From Deltaproteobacteria bacterium ADurb.Bin026 (GTDB taxonomy: Bacteria; Desulfobacterota; Syntrophorhabdia; Syntrophorhabdales; Syntrophorhabdaceae): a stretch of 5,186 nucleotides of DNA. The DNA lies in the NCBI GenBank assembly GCA_002071245.1, contig MWEV01000215.1, forward strand, positions 1 to 5,186. The letters are read 5' to 3'. Shown piece after piece: positions 1 to 4,586 of the stretch (position 1 is its first letter; each line of letters begins with the position of its first letter). The translations under genes and the position numbers were made by a program. A model generated the notes under the pieces. The model was not told where the DNA came from. It saw only the letters and a program-made list of their open reading frames with translations, and did no database searches.

Positions 1-68
1 TCCCTATTTCTGAGGGCTAACTCTAATTCATGTTGTCTTTTTGAAGAACCATGTCTTTGTTTAACCAA
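1..68 (-). CDS. Possible 5' end of a leftward gene, cut by the window edge
   Basis: On the minus strand a frame is open from a TTG codon at 68-66 to the left edge (22 full codons). It would encode a basic, helix-prone N-terminus beginning (M)VKQRHGSSKRQHELELAL. I do not recognise the family. The call rests mainly on context: the TTG is preceded at 7 nt by GAGGT (80-76), and a sigma-70-like promoter lies just upstream (103-131), leaving a leader of about 28 nt. An in-frame TGA lies a few codons upstream of the TTG, so the gene cannot start much earlier. An ATG in another frame at 52-50 stops after 9 codons. The open stretch alone is too short to be significant. Confidence 0.35.
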   Translation of the reverse strand, partial: MVKQRHGSSKRQHELELALRNR

Positions 69-102
69 TTGACCTACCTCTGATTCTCAGTGCGTCAAAA
101 AA

Positions 103-131
103 ACTATATGTAACCCGGTAAGATACAACAA
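103..131 (-). promoter_or_regulatory. Sigma-70-type promoter reading left
   Basis: On the minus strand, TTGTTG (131-126) and TATAGT (108-103) are separated by exactly 17 nt. Transcription would start near 97-96, just ahead of the GAGGT ribosome site and TTG codon of the possible leftward gene. The -10 matches the consensus at 5 of 6 positions and the -35 at 4 of 6. The call is by pattern only. Confidence 0.4.
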
Positions 132-243
132 TACTTTTCGCATAAAACATTAACCATTTCAATTAAAAATATAGTGGTCTTATGTGGATCAAGGTTTATT
201 GATATACTATTTTTGTTTAAGAGCTTTGAAAAACAACCTATCT
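132..243. other. AT-rich intergenic stretch with no recognised gene
   Basis: No open frame, RNA gene or convincing promoter was seen. The only structure is a small dyad, ATCAA (188-192) and TTGAT (199-203) around a 6-nt loop. Its arms are in the opposite order to an FNR box, so it is not called as one. Confidence 0.5.
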
Positions 244-316
244 TGTCATGCCAGGTTTGATCCGGTATGAAAAGATATATAAAAACACTGGATTCCCGCT
301 AGGAGCATGCGGGAAA
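244..316. repeat. Intergenic inverted-repeat element (REP/MITE-like)
   Basis: The right half holds a perfect 7-bp inverted repeat, TTCCCGC (293-299) and GCGGGAA (309-315), around a 9-nt loop and preceded by CTGGA. The left half starts with TTGTCATGCC and has an imperfect dyad, CATGCCAGG (247-255) against TCCGGTATG (261-269). Words like CTGGATTCCCGC and GCGGGAA recur in dispersed intergenic repeats of many bacterial genomes, so this is probably one diverged copy of such a family. No U-tract follows the stem in the plus direction and none follows it in the minus direction, so it does not look like a terminator. Only one copy is visible here. Confidence 0.45.
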
Positions 317-383
317 AAATCATTTAGGATTGACTTCGCTTTTCCAAATCCTCGACTCCTTTCTTTTCAGATTTTTTGCAACA

Positions 384-586
384 CCTCCAACCCTCCAGCC
401 TTCTGTCTTCTGTCTTCTGACTTCTGACTTCCGACTTCTGTCTTCTGTCTTCTGACTTCTGCCTTCTATCTTCTGACTTCTGACTTCTGTTTTCTGCCAA
501 CCTTCCAACCCTCCAACCTTCTGTTTTCTGACTTCTGACTTCTGACTTCTGACTTCTTTTTTCTGCCAACCCTCCAACCTTCTATT
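384..586. repeat. Mosaic tandem array of 7-bp repeats with C-rich spacers
   Basis: Plus-strand consensus is TTCTGAC (minus GTCAGAA), with the sixth and seventh bases variable (TC, CC, TT). Block 1 is 401-498, 14 consecutive heptamers. Block 2 is 519-567, 7 heptamers. A lone TTCTATT follows at 580-586. The blocks are bracketed by C-rich spacers sharing the 14-mer CCAACCCTCCAACC, at 505-518 and 566-579, with a one-mismatch copy at 387-400 (CCAGCC end). Because 7 is not a multiple of 3, every minus-strand frame reads the same seven-residue cycle (SQKSEVR), which produces long apparent ORFs without any gene. The plus strand meets TGA in every frame. Heptamer repeats are known in other bacteria, for example the STRR families of filamentous cyanobacteria; the function is unknown. 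Confidence 0.9.
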
Positions 587-629
587 TGGTTTCTAAGGTG
601 ATGATGAAGTGGGATTTTGGTTTGGCAAG

Positions 630-655
630 AAAAAAGGGGCGGAAATATCCGCCCC
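630..655 (-). terminator. Rho-independent terminator of the Lys/Ala/Pro-rich protein gene
   Basis: An 8-bp perfect stem (636-643 with 648-655, GGGGCGGA against TCCGCCCC) encloses a 4-nt loop. On the minus strand it is followed directly by six T residues (635-630). It begins about 20 nt after the TAA stop at 677-675, so it fits as the 3' end of that transcript. Confidence 0.88.
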
Positions 656-674
656 TCTTGTTCTCAATGAGTTG

Positions 675-986
675 TTACTTCTTTTCCGGTGCTGGTGCTG
701 GTGCCTTTTCCGGTGCTGGTGCTGGTGCCTTTTCCGGTGCTGGTGCCTTTTCTGCTTTTTCTTTCTTTGCCGGTTTCTTTGCCGGTTTCTTTGCCGGTTT
801 CTTCTCTACGGCTGGTTTGTCAGCGGCTGGTTTGTCAGCTTTTTCTTTATCTGCCTTTACAGCCTCTTCCTTCTTCTCTGCTGCCGGCTTGTCAGTTGCT
901 GCTGCCTTAGGTGCCTGTGCAAACACAGTTGACACAAATGCAACACTGATCAAAACTGTTAAAACGATCATTAAAACTTTTTTCAT
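675..986 (-). CDS. Exported Lys/Ala/Pro-rich low-complexity protein
   Basis: A 103-residue protein. Residues 1-23 are a clear signal peptide: basic MKK, a hydrophobic core (VLMIVLTVLISVAFVSTV), and an AxA-like end VFA with cleavage before QAPK. The mature part (about 80 residues) is almost only K, A, P, E and D: acidic/basic stretches first, then three KPAK-type repeats, then EKAPAP repeats to the C-terminus. No folded domain or catalytic motif is visible. It resembles the low-complexity linkers of TolA or histone-H1-like proteins, but that is composition, not homology. The start is firm: GGAGGAG lies 7 nt before the ATG. The gene has its own promoter and terminator, so it is probably a single-gene transcript. 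It would act in the periplasm or outside the cell; the role is unknown. Confidence 0.8.
   Translation of the reverse strand: MKKVLMIVLTVLISVAFVSTVFAQAPKAAATDKPAAEKKEEAVKADKEKADKPAADKPAVEKKPAKKPAKKPAKKEKAEKAPAPEKAPAPAPEKAPAPAPEKK
681..746. repeat. In-gene tandem repeat, 24 + 24 + 18 bp
   Basis: Two identical 24-bp units (681-704 and 705-728), each starting CTTTTCCGGTGCTGG, are followed by an 18-bp unit (729-746) that lacks one GGTGCT step. The unit lengths are multiples of 3, so copy number can change without breaking the frame. They encode the C-terminal EKAPAPAP repeats. Confidence 0.9.
765..800. repeat. In-gene tandem repeat, three 12-bp units
   Basis: Three identical copies of CTTTGCCGGTTT lie at 765-776, 777-788 and 789-800. 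On the coding (minus) strand they give the KPAK repeats. Exact identity at the DNA level points to recent slippage or expansion rather than old conservation. Confidence 0.9.
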
Positions 987-1023
987 ACCTTTACTCCTCC
1001 ATTTTTTTAATTTAACTACTTGG

Positions 1024-1051
1024 ATTATATATTATGCATTTTTGATGCCAA
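1024..1051 (-). promoter_or_regulatory. Promoter of the Lys/Ala/Pro-rich protein gene; sigma-70 and sigma-54 patterns overlap
   Basis: On the minus strand, TTGGCA (1051-1046), a 16-nt spacer and a perfect TATAAT (1029-1024) form a good sigma-70 promoter, with a start near 1017 and a leader of about 30 nt. The same TTGGCAT also begins a sigma-54-like -24/-12 pair: GG (1049-1048) and GC (1037-1036) are exactly 10 nt apart, in the context TTGGCATC-N4-ATGCA. A small dyad, ATGCCAAAGCAT (1045-1056), covers the -35/-24 region. The sigma-70 reading is the safer one. No enhancer-binding-protein site was recognised. Confidence 0.6.
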
Positions 1052-1056
1052 AGCAT

Positions 1057-1165
1057 GGTTACGCAAAATACGCTTTAATATTAAGCCAACTGATATCCGT
1101 ACATCTTTCCGATTTCGTGAAACAACGAAAATGTCGTGCCGTTAATTCGTTATTTTGCGAAAACA
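1057..1165. repeat. Imperfect long inverted repeat in the intergenic gap
   Basis: The segment ACGCAAAATACG (1061-1072) has as its reverse complement CGTATTTTGCGT, matching CGTTATTTTGCGA at 1148-1160 apart from one inserted T and the last base. Weaker matching continues into TTAA and AA on the flanks. Between the arms sits a smaller hairpin, TTTCGT (1113-1118) with ACGAAA (1125-1130). CGTGC (1135-1139) can also pair with GCACG (1166-1170). It lies between the two minus-strand genes and could be a transcript structure or the remnant of a small mobile element. No U-tract supports calling it the terminator of the upstream gene. Confidence 0.4.
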
Positions 1166-1181
1166 GCACGCACCGGTACGG

Positions 1182-1952
1182 TTAATTTTTCAAGGTTTTG
1201 AGATTTTTAAAACATTCTGTATTACGAATATTATCAAGGTCTGTATCCGCATTTATATGGTCCCAATTTTTATAACCTTCTTCAATAGCCTTTTTTAACC
1301 AATTGCATGCCTCTTGTACCTTTTTTGTCAACGAGAAAAGGCAGGCCTTGTTGTAGTATGCCCAGTTGCGTTGTATAGGATCTATCTCAATAGCCCTGTC
1401 AAAATCTTCATCTGCCTTTTCATAACTCTTCATGCTGAGGTGCACAACGCCTCTGTTTATATAGGCCATTGCATATTGGGGATTAAGCTCAACAGTTTTG
1501 TTGAAATCATCTATTGCCTTATGGTATTTGCCTGTTTTTGCATATGCAAGACCACGATTATAATAGCCTTTTGCGTAAAGGGTATTTTTTTCAATACTTT
1601 TGGAAAATGCGTTTGCAGCACCCTGGTAATCACCGGTTTCACTAAGTTTACAGCCTTTATCAAACCATTCCTCATAACTGTAATCTTTGCCTTCTCCAGT
1701 ATATTCTGTTTTCTTTTGGGAGAGGGGTTTACAGTGTTTACATGGAACATAGCCTGCGTTCGTTGCATCTTCAATGGTTTCAAATTTGATAAGCCTGCTT
1801 TTCTTTATCTTTTTTGCCCATTTACAACTGGGATTATGATACCTGTTGGATGTTTTAGATGCCCAAAGCTCAGCTAACAGTATGTCTTCGGAAAGGAAAA
1901 GTACAAAGAGAAAAAAGAGTCCGGACAATAATATCCTTGATTTGATATGCAT
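1182..1952 (-). CDS. Exported protein with Ada-like metal-binding domain and TPR repeats
   Basis: A 256-residue protein starting at the ATG at 1952. Residues 1-27 form a signal peptide (MHIKSR, a hydrophobic stretch, LLA before ELW). Residues 30-76 look like the Ada metal-binding domain family: ASKTSNRYHNPSC, an A-G-Y stretch, then PCKHCKP. The likely ligands are H39, C43, C71 and C74, with His in place of the first Ada cysteine. Three tetratricopeptide repeats follow at about 94-127, 128-161 and 162-195. A degenerate C-terminal repeat (197-252) carries the ACNWLKKAIEEGY and DTDLDNIR motifs typical of the last repeat in small TPR proteins. It is probably periplasmic, as a protein-protein adaptor; the partner is unknown. 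It has none of the Ada methyltransferase domains. A TTG start 13 codons upstream is possible but lacks a ribosome site; TAAGGA lies close (2 nt) before the chosen ATG. Confidence 0.8.
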   Translation of the reverse strand: MHIKSRILLSGLFFLFVLFLSEDILLAELWASKTSNRYHNPSCKWAKKIKKSRLIKFETIEDATNAGYVPCKHCKPLSQKKTEYTGEGKDYSYEEWFDKGCKLSETGDYQGAANAFSKSIEKNTLYAKGYYNRGLAYAKTGKYHKAIDDFNKTVELNPQYAMAYINRGVVHLSMKSYEKADEDFDRAIEIDPIQRNWAYYNKACLFSLTKKVQEACNWLKKAIEEGYKNWDHINADTDLDNIRNTECFKNLKTLKN

Positions 1953-2107
1953 GTTCCTTACAATAATTATGTGTTTATGCTCAAAAGTCAACTGTTTTAA
2001 AGCATCTAAAACCCCTTACCTTGAAGCGGGAACCGGTAAATACTGTATTAACAAAAACATTATTATTGGATAAATTAAGAGATAACTGCTAAAGAAAATA
2101 TATATAT

Positions 2108-2130
2108 TTTACCTGTAAATATGCTATCAT
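2108..2130 (+). promoter_or_regulatory. Candidate glnN promoter with extended -10 and adjacent dyad
   Basis: TGCTATCAT (2122-2130) reads as an extended -10 (TGN followed by TATCAT), which would give a start near 2137 and a leader of about 90 nt. No good -35 is present at the expected distance, only AT-rich sequence, as is common for extended -10 promoters. The dyad TTTAC-CT-GTAAA (2108-2119) sits in the spacer, where a regulator could act. This is a weak, pattern-only call. Confidence 0.3.
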
Positions 2131-2214
2131 CAAAGTTACCTAATAGATGTGCAACTGTCATCTCTCTACGATTTCTGAGGGTTTCATAAGAATTATATTT
2201 TGAATGGTAATGAC

Positions 2215-2221
2215 AAGGAGG
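2215..2221 (+). promoter_or_regulatory. Ribosome binding site that sets the glnN start
   Basis: AAGGAGG followed by 5 nt and ATG at 2227 is a near-perfect Shine-Dalgarno arrangement. It favours 2227 over the in-frame TTG at 2200, which has no comparable site. Confidence 0.88.
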
Positions 2222-2226
2222 AAACC

Positions 2227-4323
2227 ATGGAACTGACACAAATCTTTGGTTCTAACGTTTTTAATGATAAAGTTATGAAAAAAATGCTTCCCAAACAGAT
2301 ATACAGTTCTCTTAAAGAGACCATCGAAAGGGATGCTCCATTAAGACCCGATATTGCAGATATAGTTGCTAATGCAATGAAGGATTGGGCGATAGCAAAA
2401 GGGGCAACCCATTATACACATTGGTTTCAACCGTTGACCGGCATCACTGCGGAAAAACATGATTCGTTTATATCTCCCTCTGAGGACGGCGGTATAATCA
2501 TGGAGTTTTCTAGCAAACAACTTATACAGGGAGAGCCTGATGCATCCTCTTTTCCAAGCGGTGGACTGCGTGCTACATTCGAAGCACGAGGATATACGGC
2601 ATGGGACTGCACATCTCCTGCATTCCTCAAAGAGGATGATAATGGCAATGTAACACTCACAATTCCCACCGCCTTTTATTCTTATAACGGTGAAGCACTG
2701 GATAAAAAAACACCTCTATTACGTTCGATGAAGGCGGTTTCGAGACATGCATTGCGTGTTCTGAAGGCATTAGGAAATAATACTTCAACAAAGGTCGTAT
2801 CAACGGCAGGGCCTGAGCAGGAATATTTTCTGGTCGACAAGAAATATTTCATGGAACGGATTGATCTGATGTTTGCAGGACGTACAATTTTCGGTGCACC
2901 TGCGCCAAAGGGACAGGAACTTGAGGATCAGTACTTCGGTGCCATAAAAGACAGGGTTTCAGATTATATGCACGACCTCGACATAGAACTTTGGAAAATG
3001 GGTATTACTTCCAAGACCAAACACAACGAGGTTGCCCCTGCACAATTTGAACTGGCCACTATCTTTACTACAACCAATATAGCTACCGACCATAATCAAC
3101 TCGTTATGGAGACTATGCAGAAGGTGGCATTCCGTCACAACCTTGTTTGTCTGCTCCACGAAAAGCCATATGCAGGGATCAACGGTTCTGGCAAACACAA
3201 CAACTGGTCTCTTTTAACAAACGATGGGATTAATCTACTTGAACCAGGCAATACTCCAAGCGAAAATCTCCAGTTTTTGATATTTTTGAGCGCACTAATT
3301 GCAGCGGTAGATAGGCATGCAGATATTTTAAGGGCCACCTGCGCATCGGCAGGAAACGACTACCGCCTCGGCGCAAACGAAGCGCCCCCAGCTATCATAT
3401 CAATATTTATGGGAGAAGAACTGACCGAAATCCTTGAAAAGATATCGAAAGGTGAAAAGATATCTTCAAAGGATGCACAGTATGTTCGTGTTGGCGTGGA
3501 CACCTTGCCCGTGATCCCAAGAGACAACACAGACCGAAACAGGACATCCCCTTTTGCCTTTACAGGAAATAAATTTGAATACAGGATGGTTGGTTCAGCA
3601 CAATCTATAGCCGGCCCTAATGTGGCACTCAATACCATTGCAGCGGAAGCACTTGATGAAATCGCTACTCGCCTTGAAAACGCCGACAATAAAAATACCG
3701 AAGCACAGGCTATTATAAAAGAGATTTACAAAAAACATGGCCGCATCATCTTCAATGGAAACAACTATTCCGGCGAATGGATAAAAGAGGCTGAAAAAAG
3801 AGGTCTGCCGAATGTAAAAAACTCTGTTGACGCCCTAAAGGCATTTTCCACAGACAAGGCATTAAAATTATTTGAGAAACATGATATATTCACCCATAAA
3901 GAGCTTCACTCGCGCTACGAAATATATGTAGAACACTATTCAAAACAGGTAAATATCGAGGCACTTGCAGCAATTGATATGGTTAAAAAACAGTTTATCC
4001 CCGCAGCATTGGAATACGCCACATTCTTAGCTGATTCTGTCATGAGCTTCAATGCGGTCTCTTTAACACCAACCGTTCAAGAGAATTTACTTAAAAAAAT
4101 AAACATTTTGATGACTTCTTCTTATAAAAATCTATCAAGACTCGAATCGACTTTAGCAAAGACACAAGGCATTAACGATGTAGTAAAAAAGGCAGAAACA
4201 TACAGAGACGAGGTTGTAGCTGTCGTACAGCTTTTACGTAAAGATATCGACAGCCTTGAGTCGATAGTACCAAGGGATATGTGGCCGGTGCCTACTTATA
4301 CAGATTTGTTGTTCAAACTTTAA
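2227..4323 (+). CDS. glnN: Glutamine synthetase type III (GSIII)
   Basis: It makes L-glutamine from glutamate and ammonium with ATP in the cytoplasm; GSIII enzymes are large dodecamers unrelated in length to the roughly 450-residue GSI. The protein has 698 residues, normal for GSIII. Diagnostic stretches are visible: the N-terminal GATHYTHWFQPLTG and AEKHDSF region; AGPEQEYF (A194-F201, with metal-binding E197 and E199); KHNEVAPAQFE (265-275, with E268 and E275); NGSGKHNNWS (319-328), the ATP-site loop; RLGANEAPPA (380-389); NRTSPFAFTGNKFEYR (438-453); and a C-terminal PVPTYTDLLF tail typical of the family. All key acidic and Arg residues are present, with no frameshift, so it should be active. 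The start at 2227 is supported by AAGGAGG. It is a single gene, divergent from the TPR gene; no PII, amt or ntr gene is in the window. The symbol follows the usual GSIII name. Confidence 0.97.
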   Translation: MELTQIFGSNVFNDKVMKKMLPKQIYSSLKETIERDAPLRPDIADIVANAMKDWAIAKGATHYTHWFQPLTGITAEKHDSFISPSEDGGIIMEFSSKQLIQGEPDASSFPSGGLRATFEARGYTAWDCTSPAFLKEDDNGNVTLTIPTAFYSYNGEALDKKTPLLRSMKAVSRHALRVLKALGNNTSTKVVSTAGPEQEYFLVDKKYFMERIDLMFAGRTIFGAPAPKGQELEDQYFGAIKDRVSDYMHDLDIELWKMGITSKTKHNEVAPAQFELATIFTTTNIATDHNQLVMETMQKVAFRHNLVCLLHEKPYAGINGSGKHNNWSLLTNDGINLLEPGNTPSENLQFLIFLSALIAAVDRHADILRATCASAGNDYRLGANEAPPAIISIFMGEELTEILEKISKGEKISSKDAQYVRVGVDTLPVIPRDNTDRNRTSPFAFTGNKFEYRMVGSAQSIAGPNVALNTIAAEALDEIATRLENADNKNTEAQAIIKEIYKKHGRIIFNGNNYSGEWIKEAEKRGLPNVKNSVDALKAFSTDKALKLFEKHDIFTHKELHSRYEIYVEHYSKQVNIEALAAIDMVKKQFIPAALEYATFLADSVMSFNAVSLTPTVQENLLKKINILMTSSYKNLSRLESTLAKTQGINDVVKKAETYRDEVVAVVQLLRKDIDSLESIVPRDMWPVPTYTDLLFKL

Positions 4324-4428
4324 AAAAGGCGTTGGATGGATACATTCTTCAAGTAAAGGGGTTAACAATTCAGAACTACTGCATAACCCGAATGTCTCAT
4401 CTTTTCATATCTTCACAGTCGATTTTTA

Positions 4429-4442
4429 TGTCTGTTCAGACA
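4429..4442. promoter_or_regulatory. Perfect 14-bp palindrome, operator-like
   Basis: TGTCTGTTCAGACA is a complete palindrome: TGTCTG and CAGACA around TT. No T-tract follows, so it is not a terminator by itself. It could be a repressor or activator site, or simply a hairpin in the glnN 3' untranslated region. I do not recognise the regulator. Confidence 0.35.
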
Positions 4443-4486
4443 GTAACCTAAACTTCTATAGCCTTATCCTATTGTCCCCGCCTATG

Positions 4487-4507
4487 CCCTTTCAGGGGTG
4501 TTTTTTT
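4487..4507 (+). terminator. Probable weak terminator after glnN
   Basis: CCCT (4487-4490), loop TTC and AGGG (4494-4497) are followed within three bases by seven T residues (4501-4507). CCCC at 4476-4479 offers an alternative partner for the G run. The stem is short, but the T-tract and position 150 nt after the glnN stop suit a terminator separating glnN from hdrC. Confidence 0.45.
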
Positions 4508-4525
4508 CGGTATATTAAACCCACT

Positions 4526-4581
4526 GTCAACGAAAATCGAGTTACGGTTGACCATGTTATGTTGTTATTTTGCCTCAACAT
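4526..4581. promoter_or_regulatory. Two adjacent inverted repeats in the hdrC leader
   Basis: GTCAAC (4526-4531) and GTTGAC (4547-4552) are perfect 6-bp arms around 15 nt. ATGTTG (4559-4564) and CAACAT (4576-4581) are perfect arms around 11 nt, ending 5 nt before the hdrC ATG. The second could sequester the start region in the mRNA, or both could be protein sites. Six-bp arms can arise by chance. Confidence 0.3.
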
Positions 4582-4586
4582 GAGTT

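Larger units (their letters stand above)
1953..2226. other. Divergent intergenic region between the TPR gene and glnN
   Basis: This AT-rich gap of 274 bp must hold both divergent start regions. Visible structure includes a perfect 16-bp AT palindrome, AAAATATATATATTTT (2095-2110), and an operator-like dyad, TTTAC-CT-GTAAA (2108-2119). For the leftward gene I found no convincing promoter: a TTGACT hexamer (1992-1987) has only a poor TAATTA partner, and that would leave almost no leader. No sigma-54 GG-N10-GC pair was found on the glnN side. Confidence 0.6.
4324..4586. other. glnN-hdrC intergenic region
   Basis: A 263-bp gap with no open frame of note. It holds, in order, a perfect dyad (4429-4442), a weak terminator-like hairpin with a T7 tract (4487-4507), and two further inverted repeats just before hdrC (4526-4552, 4559-4581). 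No -35/-10 pair of normal spacing was found: TATATT (4511-4516) has no -35 partner, and TTGACC (4548-4553) has no -10 partner. No sigma-54 pattern was found either. The density of dyads suggests regulation of hdrC, but that is inference. Confidence 0.6.

Noticed and set aside
188..203. FNR-like box
   Set aside because: The arms are ATCAA then TTGAT with 6 nt between; a true FNR site is TTGAT-N4-ATCAA, and no gene is positioned to use it.
384..586. CRISPR array
   Set aside because: Units are 7 bp with no unique spacers of 25-40 bp; the interruptions are themselves repeats, and there are no cas genes.
586..1185. 199-residue plus-strand open frame (Ser/Phe/Ala/Gly repeats) and smaller frames inside it
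   Set aside because: They are antisense shadows of the repeat-built exported protein gene, whose minus frame has a signal peptide, ribosome site, promoter and terminator. The plus frame has none.
1314..1877. 187-residue plus-strand open frame
   Set aside because: It is antisense to the TPR gene, has the hydrophobic bias typical of such shadows, and no ribosome site.
1953..1991. TTG start adding 13 residues to the TPR protein
   Set aside because: No ribosome site precedes it, and the extension would put charged and His residues ahead of an otherwise normal signal peptide.
1962..1992. TTGACT-16-TAATTA promoter for the TPR gene
   Set aside because: The start would fall within the ribosome-site bases just before the ATG at 1952, leaving essentially no leader.
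4..2181. Shared 11-mer ATTTCTGAGGG near 6-16 and 2170-2180
   Set aside because: In about 5 kb several identical 11-mer pairs are expected by chance, and the flanks do not match.
2200..2226. TTG start adding 9 residues to glnN
   Set aside because: The AAGGAGG at 2215-2221 lies inside this extension and is ideally placed for the ATG at 2227.
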